DNA of 64,000 nucleotides, from assembly GCF_003605735.1 (NCBI RefSeq), contig NZ_QXTJ01000003.1, positions 228,073 through 292,072 on the forward strand. The letters are read 5' to 3'. Below, one piece after another: positions 53,862 to 63,901 of this stretch. The notes under the pieces were generated by a model, which saw only the letters and a program-made list of their open reading frames with translations, searched no databases and was not told where the DNA came from. Made by a program: the position numbers and the translations under genes. Source of the DNA: Pseudomonas sp. LS-2. Its GTDB lineage: Bacteria > Pseudomonadota > Gammaproteobacteria > Pseudomonadales > Pseudomonadaceae. How positions within the stretch are numbered: position 1 is the stretch's first letter; each line of letters opens with the position of its first letter.

Positions 53862-55294
53862 GCCGTAGTGAAACTGTCTGGATCGTCGATGACGACCGTT
53901 CCATCCGCTGGGTATTGGAAAAGGCCTTGCAGCAAGAAGGCATGACCACACAAAGCTTCGACAGCGCCGATGGCGTGATGAGTCGCCTGGCCCGCCAGCA
54001 ACCGGACGTGATCATTTCCGACATTCGCATGCCCGGCGCAAGCGGGCTGGACTTGCTGGCGCGTATTCGCGAGCAGCACCCGCGACTGCCCGTCATCATC
54101 ATGACCGCACACTCGGACCTGGACAGCGCCGTGGCCTCGTATCAGGGCGGCGCCTTCGAATACCTGCCCAAGCCTTTCGATGTGGACGAGGCCGTTTCAC
54201 TGGTCAAACGCGCCAACCAGCATGCCCAGGAACAACAGGGCATGGACGTTGCGCCAACGCTGACCCGCACGCCGGAAATCATCGGTGAAGCACCAGCGAT
54301 GCAGGAAGTGTTTCGCGCCATTGGGCGTCTGAGCCACTCCAACATCACGGTGCTGATCAACGGGGAATCGGGGACGGGTAAAGAGCTGGTCGCTCATGCG
54401 CTACATCGCCACAGCCCTCGTTCGGCCTCGCCGTTCATTGCGCTGAACATGGCAGCGATTCCGAAGGACCTGATGGAATCCGAACTGTTCGGCCATGAAA
54501 AAGGTGCGTTCACCGGGGCAGCCAACCTGCGTCGTGGTCGTTTCGAACAAGCCGATGGCGGCACGCTGTTTCTCGATGAAATCGGTGATATGCCTGCGGA
54601 CACCCAGACCCGTCTGTTGCGTGTACTGGCCGATGGCGAGTTCTACCGCGTCGGCGGTCATGTGCCGGTCAAGGTCGACGTACGCATCATCGCGGCGACT
54701 CATCAGAACCTGGAAACTTTGGTACAGGCGGGTAAGTTTCGCGAAGACTTGTTCCACCGTCTGAACGTGATCCGCATCCACATCCCGCGCCTGTCGGATC
54801 GTCGCGAAGACATTCCGACCCTCGCCAGGCACTTTCTCAGCCGCGCCGCGCAAGAGCTGGCGGTGGAGCCGAAACTGCTCAAGGCCGAGACAGAGGAATA
54901 CCTCAAGCATCTGCCATGGCCGGGCAACGTGCGTCAGTTGGAAAACACCTGCCGCTGGATCACGGTCATGGCTTCGGGCCGCGAAGTGCATATCAGCGAC
55001 CTGCCGCCTGAACTGCTGAGCCTGCCGCAGGACGCGGCACCGGTCACCAACTGGGAACAAGCCCTGCGCCAGTGGGCCGACCAGGCATTGGCTCGGGGTC
55101 AGTCCAGCCTGCTGGACAGCGCGGTGCCAACGTTCGAGCGCATCATGATCGAAACCGCGCTGAAGCACACCGCAGGCCGCCGTCGCGACGCTGCTGTGCT
55201 GCTGGGCTGGGGCCGCAACACCTTGACCCGCAAGATCAAGGAGTTGGGCATGAAGATCGATGGTGGGGATGATGATGAAGGGGATGAGGGTTAA
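53858..55294 (+). CDS. ntrC: Nitrogen regulator NtrC (GlnG)
   Basis: Sigma-54-dependent enhancer-binding regulator, 478 aa. The receiver domain has Asp55 (VIISDIRMPG). The AAA+ domain has Walker A GESGTGKE and the sigma-54 contact GAFTGA, and the Fis-type helix-turn-helix is at the C-terminus (RRRDAAVLLGWGRNTLTRKIKELG). When phosphorylated by NtrB it activates glnA and other nitrogen genes. The C-terminus ends in an acidic GGDDDEGDEG tail. The gap to the next gene is short and contains a REP palindrome. Confidence 0.98.
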   Translation: MSRSETVWIVDDDRSIRWVLEKALQQEGMTTQSFDSADGVMSRLARQQPDVIISDIRMPGASGLDLLARIREQHPRLPVIIMTAHSDLDSAVASYQGGAFEYLPKPFDVDEAVSLVKRANQHAQEQQGMDVAPTLTRTPEIIGEAPAMQEVFRAIGRLSHSNITVLINGESGTGKELVAHALHRHSPRSASPFIALNMAAIPKDLMESELFGHEKGAFTGAANLRRGRFEQADGGTLFLDEIGDMPADTQTRLLRVLADGEFYRVGGHVPVKVDVRIIAATHQNLETLVQAGKFREDLFHRLNVIRIHIPRLSDRREDIPTLARHFLSRAAQELAVEPKLLKAETEEYLKHLPWPGNVRQLENTCRWITVMASGREVHISDLPPELLSLPQDAAPVTNWEQALRQWADQALARGQSSLLDSAVPTFERIMIETALKHTAGRRRDAAVLLGWGRNTLTRKIKELGMKIDGGDDDEGDEG

Positions 55295-55319
55295 GACTCT
55301 CTAAGTCGCACCTCTTTAT

Positions 55320-55408
55320 CTGTAGGAGCGCTTGCCCGCGATAGCGCCGTGTCAGCCGATAGATTGATCGCAGATCGATTGCAATCGCGGGCAAGCGCGC
55401 TCCTACAG
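55320..55408. repeat. REPIN (family B)
   Basis: CTGTAGGAGCGCTTGCCCGC and the inverted partner GCGGGCAAGCGCGCTCCTAC enclose about 45 bases, in the small gap after ntrC. Confidence 0.88.
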
Positions 55409-55431
55409 GCCCGTCGTCATCCGGAGTGGAG

Positions 55432-56469
55432 TCACTCAGCCGACGACGGCTTCTCCCAAAGATTGATACCGCCCTCGACCGCGAACCGGTCGATTTCAGC
55501 CAGTTCTTCCTTGCTGAACTCAAGGTTGTCCAGCGCGGCAACGTTTTCGACGATTTGCTCGGGACGGCTCGCACCAATCAACGCCGAGGTCACTCGCGGA
55601 TCCCGCAGTGTCCATGCGAGCGCCATCTGCGCCAGGCTCTGACCACGACGTTTGGCGATTTCATTCAGCGCACGCACATGTTCGATGTTCTGCTCGGACA
55701 GATGCGAGGCCTGCAACGAACCACCGCCCGGACGATTGACCCGCGCATCCTTGGGAATGCCATTCAGGTATTTGTCTGACAGCAATCCTTGCGCCAGGGC
55801 CGTGAAAGCAATGACGCCCGAACCCAGCTCTTCAGTGGTGTCCAGCAGATCCTTTTCGACCCAGCGATTGAGCAGGTTGTAAGCCGGTTGATGGATCAGC
55901 AGCGGGACTTTCCACTCTTTCAGCAGGCCGGCGATTTCGCGCGTCTTGGCCCCTGAATACGAAGAGATGCCGATGTACAGTGCCTTGCCTTGCTGCACCG
56001 CGGTGGCGAGTGCGCTGGCGGTTTCCTCCAGCGGTGTGTCTGGATCGAAGCGGTGGGAATAGAAGATGTCCACATAATCCAGGCCCATGCGCTGCAGGCT
56101 CTGATCGAGACTGGCGAGCACATATTTGCGCGAGCCGCCGCCCTGCCCGTACGGCCCCGGCCACATGTCCCAGCCCGCCTTGGTGGAAATGATCAACTCG
56201 TCGCGGTACTGCTTGAAGTCTTCACGCAGCAAACGGCCGAAGTTGATCTCCGCGCTGCCGTAGGGCGGGCCGTAGTTGTTGGCCAGGTCGAAGTGATTGA
56301 TGCCCAGGTCGAACGCGGTGCGCAGCATCGCTCGCTGGGTGTCCATCGGCGTACTGTCGCCGAAATTGTGCCACAGGCCCATCGACAAGGCTGGCAGCAC
56401 CAGGCCGCTACGACCCACACGACGGTAGGGAACGCGTTCATAACGGTTTTCAGCAGCAATGTAAGCCAT
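55432..56469 (-). CDS. Aldo/keto reductase, L-glyceraldehyde 3-phosphate reductase type
   Basis: NADPH-dependent TIM-barrel oxidoreductase of 345 aa, closest in motifs to E. coli YghZ (L-glyceraldehyde 3-phosphate and methylglyoxal reductase). The tetrad is Asp61, Tyr66, Lys97 and His139 (DLANNYGPPYGSAE, ISTKAGWD, YSHRFD). The C-terminal LIGASRPEQIVENVAAL is the cofactor-specificity region. It is divergent from the LysR gene, with 132 bases between, so the LysR protein is a plausible regulator. No physiological substrate can be given. Confidence 0.9.
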   Translation of the reverse strand: MAYIAAENRYERVPYRRVGRSGLVLPALSMGLWHNFGDSTPMDTQRAMLRTAFDLGINHFDLANNYGPPYGSAEINFGRLLREDFKQYRDELIISTKAGWDMWPGPYGQGGGSRKYVLASLDQSLQRMGLDYVDIFYSHRFDPDTPLEETASALATAVQQGKALYIGISSYSGAKTREIAGLLKEWKVPLLIHQPAYNLLNRWVEKDLLDTTEELGSGVIAFTALAQGLLSDKYLNGIPKDARVNRPGGGSLQASHLSEQNIEHVRALNEIAKRRGQSLAQMALAWTLRDPRVTSALIGASRPEQIVENVAALDNLEFSKEELAEIDRFAVEGGINLWEKPSSAE

Positions 56470-56601
56470 GCAATCCTCTCTTCTTGTCTGTTGCCAAAGG
56501 AGCGATAAGAAGCGCCAATGGATAAGCGGTAAAGCGAGTATATTCAGCGCTCCGGGTAGCAGAAAAATGCTTTATTCCTTTGGCTGACATCGGTTTCTGA
56601 T

Positions 56602-57450
56602 ATGGATATTCGTCAACTCAACGCCTTTATCGCGGTGTTCGAGGAGCGCAACATCACCTCGGCGGCGCAACGTCTTTTCACCAGCCAGCCGACCCTCTCG
56701 GTCACGATTCGCCAGCTTGAAGAGGCCTTGGGCACGACGTTATTCCAGCGCCTGCCGCGCGGTGTCGAGGTTACCGATGACGCGCGCACGCTTTATCCAC
56801 AGGCGCGCAGATTACTGGCAGAAGCTCACGCACTGGGCAGCCAGTTTCGTCAGCGTAATGACCGGCTCACGCTGGAGTTGGGTGTCGAGAGTGAAATTGC
56901 GGCCAGTCATCTGGAGTCGTTTCTGGAGACGGCTTATCGAGTCGTGCCGAATCTGCTGCTCAATCTACAGGAGGGTTGCAGCGGTGATGCGCGGCTTTCA
57001 GTAGAGGAAGATTGCTGCGAGGACGAGCTGTTTCTCCCGCTGTGGGAAGAACCCTTTGTGCTGGCGCTGGCAGCCCGTCATCCGCTGGCGGCGCGGACCC
57101 GTCTGGACGAAGCCGATCTTGCGAGCGTGCAGTGGATCACTTGCCCTTCCCATCCCTCTCACCAGCGCCTGATGGAGTTGTATAACCGCAGCATGGGCTC
57201 GGTGGTTGCTACAGCGGGTTCGATGACACTGACGCTGCGCCTGGTCGCGGCAGGCGCGGGGGTGGCGATGCTGCCTCAATCCATGGCCGATCATCACGCA
57301 GGCGTCATCACTCGCCCTGCGCGCACGCCCAAACTCATTCGCAGGGTTGGCCTGTGTTATTCCGCCCAGGCGCTGGATAAGCCCGCGCTCCGACTGCTGC
57401 ATGGGCATTTGCAGGACAGTCCGGCCCTCAAAACCGTGACGGCTCTGTAG
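56602..57450 (+). CDS. LysR family transcriptional regulator
   Basis: LysR-type regulator of 282 aa. The N-terminal winged helix-turn-helix (NITSAAQRLFTSQPTLSVTIRQLEEALGTTLFQR, about 16-49) is typical and the effector-binding domain follows. No effector is known. It is divergent from the aldo/keto reductase, a typical LysR arrangement, and convergent with the betT transporter. Its stop codon TAG (57448-57450) is part of a REP palindrome, so the protein's end depends on that repeat. Confidence 0.92.
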   Translation: MDIRQLNAFIAVFEERNITSAAQRLFTSQPTLSVTIRQLEEALGTTLFQRLPRGVEVTDDARTLYPQARRLLAEAHALGSQFRQRNDRLTLELGVESEIAASHLESFLETAYRVVPNLLLNLQEGCSGDARLSVEEDCCEDELFLPLWEEPFVLALAARHPLAARTRLDEADLASVQWITCPSHPSHQRLMELYNRSMGSVVATAGSMTLTLRLVAAGAGVAMLPQSMADHHAGVITRPARTPKLIRRVGLCYSAQALDKPALRLLHGHLQDSPALKTVTAL

Positions 57451-57514
57451 CGGTCCGGCTTGCCAGCGGTGGCGAACTTGCAGACGCATCCGCTGGCAAG
57501 CCATGCTGCTACAG
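57445..57514. repeat. REPIN (family A) overlapping a stop codon
   Basis: CTGTAGCGGTCCGGCTTGCC pairs with GGCAAGCCATGCTGCTACAG. The stop codon of the LysR gene lies within the first arm. It lies between the convergent LysR and betT genes. Confidence 0.88.
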
Positions 57515-57534
57515 CACAGAACTCTCTCTAACCC

Positions 57535-59529
57535 TCAACGCACCAGATGCAAGAACTGCATATGCCGCTCGTACTGATCGAGGATGTCGTTGATTACCTG
57601 CTCTTTCGTGTAACCCACCAGATCGTAATCCTGACTGCCCTCGCTCAAATGAACCTCGGCGCGGTAGTAACGCCGGTTGTTCAGCTGTTTGGAGCCCATG
57701 CCTGCGCGCGCGAACGAAGGTGTGAAATAGCCGCGCATGGCCACCTGATAGATGAAAGGCCGTTCCTCGCCGTGCCCGATTTCCAGGCTGACCGTGTGGT
57801 TGGTCGGGTCCGGTTGAGTGACCACGCTCAAGCCCTTTTCGACGAACACTGCCGTCACCTCTTCAATGGCCGGACGCACGGTCTGGTCGAGAAAACGGTA
57901 CACCTCGTCACGGGACGGGAAATGCACGGCCTGGCTCAACCGCTGACGCCAGCCTCCACGTCGCGATCCCGAGACGGGAGCCAGCGAATACAGCTGCGCA
58001 ATCTGGCGCTGGGACTCCATGTGAAACGCCTTGTGCAAGCCCCACATCATGGTCAGCAAGATCAGGGAAAACGGCAGCGAGGTCAGTACCACTGCGGATT
58101 TCAACGCATCGATGCTGCCGGAAAACAGCAGTCCGCTGGTGATCAGTGCAGTCATCACACCCCAGAACACCCGCAGCCACTTCGGCCCGTCTTCATCCGG
58201 GCTGCCGCCCTTGGCCGAAAGTGTGGACAGCACGACGGTTCCCGAATCGGCCGAGGTGACGAAGAACACGAAGCTGATGAACACCGTGACCGCGATGACG
58301 GTTTTGCTCCACGGGTAGTTTTGCAGCATCAGGTACAGCGTCATGGAAGGGTCATCGATGGCCGATTGCCCCAGCGCCGTCATGCCATGGTTGAGCACCT
58401 GGTCAATCGCGCTGTTGCCGAAAATCGACATCCACGCCAGGGTGAAACCCAAGGGAATCAGCAGTACGCCGCAGACGAACTCGCGGATGGTACGGCCTCG
58501 GGAAATGCGCGCGATGAACAGCCCCACGAACGGCGACCAGGCAATCCACCAGGCCCAGTAGAACACTGTCCAGCCGCCCAGCCAGTCACTCGGGGCGTTG
58601 TAGGCATAGACGTCGAAACTCTTGGTCGGCAGCGCGCCCAGGTAATCGCCGATGTTTTGCACAAGGGTGTTGAGCAAATGTTGGGTAGGCCCGGCGAACA
58701 GCACGAACAGCAACAGGGCACAGGCCAGCAGCATGTTGATGTCGGACATCACGCGCACGCCCTTATCGACGCCTGCCACGGCCACCAGAATCGCGGCCCC
58801 CATCATCAGCGTGATCAGACCGACCTGAACCCACTGGGTGTGCGGGACGTTGAACAGGTAATCCAGCCCCGAGTTGAGGTGCAGCACGCCAAAACCCATG
58901 TCGGCGCCGAGGCCGAAAATCGTGGCGATGATGCCGAACCCATCGACGGCGTAACCGATAGGGCCATTGATGCGTTTGCCGATCAGCGGATACAGCGCTG
59001 AACGCAGTGCCAGCGGCAGGTTGTGTCGATAGGCGAAGTAAGCCAGCGCCATGCCGACGAAAGCGAACACGCCCCAACCGTGCAGGCCCCAGTGCAGAAA
59101 CAGTAGCTGCATGGCCTGACGCGCCGCTTCGGTGGTGCCGGCCTCGCCTTGTGGCGGTTGCATCAGGTGAGTCAATGGCTCCGAGACACAGAAGAAAAAC
59201 AGCGTGATGCTGATACCGGCAGCGAACAACATGCCCGCCCACGACAGGTAGCTGAATTCGGGCTCGTCGTGATCGGCGCCGAGTTTGATCTTGCCGTACC
59301 CGGAAATCGCAGTGACCACTACGAACACCAAGTACAACGTCATGGCCAGCATGTAATACCAGCCCACTGTATTGGCCGCCCAGTTCTGCGCGGCGAGCAG
59401 CCACTGGCCTGCTGCTCCAGGGAAGCTGATAACCACCAGCCCAAAAATCAGAATGAAGGTGGCGGCAAAGTAGAAAACGGGAGCGTTCATGCGCACCGGC
59501 GCGCTATTTTGCGCGCTCGGAACATTCAT
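57535..59529 (-). CDS. betT: BCCT family choline transporter BetT
   Basis: Sodium- or proton-coupled betaine/choline/carnitine transporter of 664 aa with 12 transmembrane helices (about 15-505) and a long soluble C-terminal domain of about 140 residues. The BCCT aromatic signature appears as YWAWWIAWSPFVGLF. The C-terminal extension is typical of Pseudomonas BetT-type transporters, where it takes part in osmotic regulation. I chose the ATG at 59529 (MNVPSAQ) rather than 59568. A BetI-like operator lies about 100 bases upstream, which supports choline as substrate. Confidence 0.88.
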   Translation of the reverse strand: MNVPSAQNSAPVRMNAPVFYFAATFILIFGLVVISFPGAAGQWLLAAQNWAANTVGWYYMLAMTLYLVFVVVTAISGYGKIKLGADHDEPEFSYLSWAGMLFAAGISITLFFFCVSEPLTHLMQPPQGEAGTTEAARQAMQLLFLHWGLHGWGVFAFVGMALAYFAYRHNLPLALRSALYPLIGKRINGPIGYAVDGFGIIATIFGLGADMGFGVLHLNSGLDYLFNVPHTQWVQVGLITLMMGAAILVAVAGVDKGVRVMSDINMLLACALLLFVLFAGPTQHLLNTLVQNIGDYLGALPTKSFDVYAYNAPSDWLGGWTVFYWAWWIAWSPFVGLFIARISRGRTIREFVCGVLLIPLGFTLAWMSIFGNSAIDQVLNHGMTALGQSAIDDPSMTLYLMLQNYPWSKTVIAVTVFISFVFFVTSADSGTVVLSTLSAKGGSPDEDGPKWLRVFWGVMTALITSGLLFSGSIDALKSAVVLTSLPFSLILLTMMWGLHKAFHMESQRQIAQLYSLAPVSGSRRGGWRQRLSQAVHFPSRDEVYRFLDQTVRPAIEEVTAVFVEKGLSVVTQPDPTNHTVSLEIGHGEERPFIYQVAMRGYFTPSFARAGMGSKQLNNRRYYRAEVHLSEGSQDYDLVGYTKEQVINDILDQYERHMQFLHLVR

Positions 59530-59626
59530 GAGAAGACCGCCTGGTGGGCGGTAGAAACGTTCATGCAAGGCTGATACGGCAAGGGTAAGCCTCCTGATGT
59601 GAGGGGCAGCGAACCACCGGTTTAAC

Positions 59627-59646
59627 TTGATTGAACGTTCAATTAA
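59627..59646 (-). promoter_or_regulatory. BetI-type operator upstream of betT
   Basis: TTGATTGAACGTTCAATTAA, with the perfect palindrome ATTGAACGTTCAAT at its centre. This fits the choline-sensing repressor BetI family of sites. It lies about 100 bases before the betT start. Confidence 0.7.
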
Positions 59647-59788
59647 AACACGAATACGGGACGAAGGACTAATTGGCGGCCTCTGGACGCTAGTTCACAG
59701 AGGGGCAGATCGCACGAATGCAGGGCTTGGCTACGCAGGCCTAAAGGGACTCGGAGCAGGTAAAAAACAGCGCGACTCCGCCAAAAAC

Positions 59789-59816
59789 CTGTAGCAGCCC
59801 GGCCGGGCTACTACAG
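59789..59816. repeat. Shortened REP palindrome
   Basis: GTAGCAGCCCGG directly followed by CCGGGCTACTAC; looks like a family A REPIN whose centre has been deleted. Confidence 0.7.
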
Positions 59817-59862
59817 ATGTTTACCGGCGTCGAAGCGGCAGAACAAAGAGCCGGCCAAAAAC

Positions 59863-60825
<963 letters not shown>

Positions 60826-60961
60826 GCAGATTTCTCCTCAGTTCTACGGCTCGTCAGGCTGGACATGGCCGAAGGATGAGCCACTGTACGGCAATCATTT
60901 GTGGCGAAAAAATAACAATTTTAGTGAGGCTATAGCTCAGGACCGCCGTGAAAGCCATTGG

Positions 60962-60990
60962 TTGCCCTGTCCGAACCGTCTGCCTATAGT
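60962..60990 (+). promoter_or_regulatory. Sigma-70 promoter of dcyD
   Basis: TTGCCC and TATAGT separated by 17 bases, 34 bases before the dcyD start codon; a good match to the consensus. Confidence 0.6.
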
Positions 60991-61024
60991 CCAGCGACTT
61001 ACTTGAAGACCTACCGACATCGCC

Positions 61025-62026
61025 ATGATCAAACAACAGCTGGACCGATTTAATCGCCTGGAACTGCTGGGCGCGCCAACCCCGTTGGAAAAACTCGAAC
61101 GCCTGTCAGTCTGGGCCGGTCGCGACATCTATGTAAAACGCGACGACATCACCCCGCTGGCGATGGGTGGCAACAAGCTGCGCAAACTCGAATACCTCGC
61201 GGCGGACGCTCTGGCGCAAGGCGCCGACACGCTGATTACAGCGGGCGCCATCCAGTCCAATCATGTTCGGCAGACGGCCGCGCTGGCCGCGAAGCTGGGC
61301 CTTGGTTGCGTCGCCCTGTTGGAAAACCCCATCGGCACCGAAGACCGAAATTACCTGGGTAACGGCAACCGACTGCTGCTGGATCTGTTCGATGCGAAGG
61401 TCGAGCTGGTGGAGAATCTGGACAATGCCGACGAGTTGCTACAAGCGCTCGCGGCTCGGCTGAGCAGCAGCGGCAAGAAACCGTATCTGGTGCCCATCGG
61501 TGGTTCCAGCCCCGTGGGTGCTCTGGGCTATGTGCGTGCGGGTTTCGAACTGGCCGGGCAGATCAAACAAACCGGCGTGGACTTTGCGGCAGTGGTGCTG
61601 GCCTCAGGCAGTGCCGGTACCCACAGCGGGCTTGCGCTGGCGTTGGCCGAAGCCCTGCCGCAGTTGCCGGTGATTGGTGTGACGGTTTCACGGCCCGAAG
61701 AAACTCAGGCGCCGAAGGTTCGAGGGCTGGCCGAGCGCACGGCCGAACTGTTGGGTACGCCGATGCCGAGGGCGTTCGAAGTGCAGTTGTGGGACGAATA
61801 CTACGGCCCGCGTTATGGCGAGCCAAACGCAGGCACATTGGCGGCGATCAAGCTGGTCGCCAGCCAGGAGGGTCTGCTGCTGGACCCGGTGTATACAGGT
61901 AAGGCCATGGCCGGACTGCTGGACGGAATCGGTCGCCAACGCTTCGAAGACGGCCCGATCATCTTCCTGCACACCGGCGGGGCTCCGGCGTTGTTTGCGT
62001 ATCCCGATGCTTTTTCCGGGCAGTGA
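61025..62026 (+). CDS. dcyD: D-cysteine desulfhydrase
   Basis: PLP enzyme that degrades D-cysteine to pyruvate, ammonia and sulfide, 333 aa. The PLP lysine is Lys51 in [12 protein letters not shown], the neighbouring conserved Ser is Ser78 ([14 protein letters not shown]), and [18 protein letters not shown] and [14 protein letters not shown] bind the phosphate and carboxylate. The enzyme belongs to the ACC-deaminase group, but proximity to the cystine importer and to serine acetyltransferase supports DcyD. Two REPINs separate it from the tcyJ gene. Confidence 0.93.
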   Translation: MIKQQLDRFNRLELLGAPTPLEKLERLSVWAGRDIYVKRDDITPLAMGGNKLRKLEYLAADALAQGADTLITAGAIQSNHVRQTAALAAKLGLGCVALLENPIGTEDRNYLGNGNRLLLDLFDAKVELVENLDNADELLQALAARLSSSGKKPYLVPIGGSSPVGALGYVRAGFELAGQIKQTGVDFAAVVLASGSAGTHSGLALALAEALPQLPVIGVTVSRPEETQAPKVRGLAERTAELLGTPMPRAFEVQLWDEYYGPRYGEPNAGTLAAIKLVASQEGLLLDPVYTGKAMAGLLDGIGRQRFEDGPIIFLHTGGAPALFAYPDAFSGQ

Positions 62027-62039
62027 AATAGCCTTGGCT

Positions 62040-62107
62040 CTGTAGCAGCACGGCTTGCCAGCGGTATTGGACCTCAAAGCAACCGCCGGCAAGCCGGACT
62101 GCTACAG
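62040..62107. repeat. REPIN 1 of tandem pair (family A)
   Basis: CTGTAGCAGCACGGCTTGCC with the inverted partner GGCAAGCCGGACTGCTACAG; the first of two similar copies 38 bases apart. Confidence 0.9.
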
Positions 62108-62145
62108 GGCGGGGGGCGACAGACGCCGATCAAACATGGCGAGAT

Positions 62146-62213
62146 CTGTAGCAGCACGGCTTGTCGGCGGTGTTAGACCTCGCAGCTACGGCCGGCAAGC
62201 CGGACTGCTAAAG
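62146..62213. repeat. REPIN 2 of tandem pair (family A)
   Basis: CTGTAGCAGCACGGCTTGTC with the inverted partner GGCAAGCCGGACTGCTAAAG; the second copy in the same orientation as the first. Confidence 0.88.
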
Positions 62214-62435
62214 GTTTCTACGCCACCCAGGTTTGGTGAACGCTGTATATGCAAAAAACAAACTAGCGATTCGTTTTTAATTATTTTTAATCCTAAACGC
62301 CTGCTTCTATCATCGCCGCCAGCAACCGGCGCAGACCCGGCAGAGCACTGAAAAAGCTGGATAAACCTGCGACGTCACAGTAGCTTCGTCAGGTCTGACG
62401 CTTGCCTGACATACCAACTAAAACAGGGGACTCTC

Positions 62436-63233
62436 ATGAACATGTCTGCAATCCGCCGCACTTTCCTGCTGTCGGCATTCAGCCTGGTGCTGGGCACCGG
62501 TCTGGTGACCCAGGCCGTCGCTGGCGAGCAACTGGAAACCATCAAGAAAAACGGCACCCTCAACGTCGGCCTGGAAGGCACTTATCCACCCTTCAGCTTC
62601 GTCGGCGCAGACGGCAAGCTCACGGGTTTCGAGGTCGAGTTCTCTGAAGCCCTCGCCAAGGAGCTGGGCGTCAAGGTCAAGCTGACCGCCACTCCATGGG
62701 CAGGCATCCTGGCCGCGCTGGAATCCAGGCGTCTGGACGTTGTCGTCAACCAGGTGACTATCTCCGACGAGCGCAAGAAGAAGTACGACTTCTCCGAGCC
62801 CTACACCGTGTCGGGTATTCAGGCGTTGGTGAAAAAAGAAAACGCCAATAAATTCCCCGAGCCCAAAGACCTGGACGGCAAGAAAGTCGGTGTCGGTCTG
62901 GGTACCAATTACGAAGAATGGCTGAAGACCAACGTGCCCGGCGCCGTGGTCAAAACCTACGACGACGATCCGACCAAATATGCGGATCTGCGCGTTGGCC
63001 GTATCGACGCCATTCTGGTGGACCGCCTGGCGGCACTGGATCTGATCACCAAGACCAAAGACAACCTGGCCGTTTCCGGTCCCGCGTTCTCTCGTCAGGA
63101 ATCTGGTATCGCGCTGCGCAAAGGCGAACCTGAACTGCTGGACGCGATCAACAAGGCCATCGATAAACTGCGCGCCGACGGCACGCTGACCAAGCTGTCG
63201 CAGAAGTACTTCCAGGCTGATGTGACCAAATGA
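62436..63233 (+). CDS. tcyJ: Cystine ABC transporter, periplasmic binding protein TcyJ/FliY
   Basis: Periplasmic solute-binding protein for cystine (family 3), 265 aa. A signal peptide covers about 1-29 (TQAVA-GE). GTLNVGLEGTYPPFSFV and GFEVEFSEALAKELGVK are family blocks, and the hinge region has VVNQVTISDERKKKYDFSEPYTVSG, in which TISDERKKKYDFSEPY is the FliY-like signature. It starts at 62436 with GGGGA six bases before it. It overlaps the permease gene by ATGA, so translation is coupled. It lies after dcyD, matching the sulfur-scavenging theme. Confidence 0.93.
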   Translation: MNMSAIRRTFLLSAFSLVLGTGLVTQAVAGEQLETIKKNGTLNVGLEGTYPPFSFVGADGKLTGFEVEFSEALAKELGVKVKLTATPWAGILAALESRRLDVVVNQVTISDERKKKYDFSEPYTVSGIQALVKKENANKFPEPKDLDGKKVGVGLGTNYEEWLKTNVPGAVVKTYDDDPTKYADLRVGRIDAILVDRLAALDLITKTKDNLAVSGPAFSRQESGIALRKGEPELLDAINKAIDKLRADGTLTKLSQKYFQADVTK

Positions 63234-63898
63234 TTGGAGAGAAACTGCAGCTCGCGCTGGATTCCGCGCCGTTCCTGCTTCAAGGCGTGTATTACACCGT
63301 GGGCCTCAGCCTCGGAGCGATGTTTTTCGGATTGGTGCTGGGCTTCGGCCTGGCACTGATGCGTCTGTCGAAGGTCTGGATCATCAGCGCCATCGCCAGA
63401 GTCTACGTGTCGTTCTTTCGCGGCACGCCCCTGCTGGTTCAACTGTTCGTGATCTATTACGGCTTGCCTGATTTCGGTATCGAACTCGACGCCATAACCG
63501 CGGCCCTGATCGGGCTGTCGCTGAACATGGCGGCTTATGCCTGCGAGATCCTGCGTTCGGCCATTGGCGCCGTGGACAAAGGGCAATGGGAAGCCGCTGC
63601 GAGTATCGGCATGACCCGCGCCCAGACCATGCGTCGGGCGATCCTGCCGCAGGCTGCGCGTACCGCGCTGCCGCCGCTGGGCAACAGCTTCATTTCGCTG
63701 GTCAAGGACACCGCCATGGCCGCCACCATTCAGGTGCCGGAGGTGTTCAGACAGGCACAGCTGATTTCATCCAGAACACTGGAAATTTTCACCATGTATT
63801 TCACCGTTGCGGTGATCTACTGGGTGCTGTGCACAGTACTGGCGCACTTCCAGAACCGTCTGGAAGCTCGGGCCAATCGCCACGATCTGGAGTCCTGA
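63230..63898 (+). CDS. tcyL: Cystine ABC transporter permease TcyL/YecS
   Basis: Inner-membrane permease of the polar amino acid ABC family, 222 aa with about five helices. FFRGTPLLVQLFVIYYGLPDFG (about 63-84) is the conserved family block, and the EAA loop reads WEAAASIGMTRAQTMRRAILPQA (about 120-142), which contacts the ATPase. The gene is coupled to tcyJ upstream and the ATPase start follows 3 bases after its stop, so the three components are one operon. Confidence 0.95.
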   Translation: MIGEKLQLALDSAPFLLQGVYYTVGLSLGAMFFGLVLGFGLALMRLSKVWIISAIARVYVSFFRGTPLLVQLFVIYYGLPDFGIELDAITAALIGLSLNMAAYACEILRSAIGAVDKGQWEAAASIGMTRAQTMRRAILPQAARTALPPLGNSFISLVKDTAMAATIQVPEVFRQAQLISSRTLEIFTMYFTVAVIYWVLCTVLAHFQNRLEARANRHDLES

Positions 63899-63901
63899 GG
63901 C

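Larger units (their letters stand above)
59530..59862. other. Gene-free region upstream of betT
   Basis: About 330 bases holding the betT control region (BetI-like palindrome at 59627-59646) and, nearer the serine acetyltransferase gene, a shortened REP palindrome at 59789-59816. Nothing else is recognised. Confidence 0.6.
62027..62435. other. Intergenic region between dcyD and tcyJ
   Basis: About 410 bases holding two tandem REPINs (listed separately), then an A/T-rich stretch at about 62245-62300 and the leader of the cystine transporter gene. The inverted repeat CGTCAGGTCTGACG lies near 62385-62400. I see no gene in it. Confidence 0.6.

Noticed and set aside
57547..59001. 484-codon plus-strand frame opposite betT
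   Set aside because: Arg/His/Gln-rich antisense translation without motifs; betT itself has a full BCCT structure.
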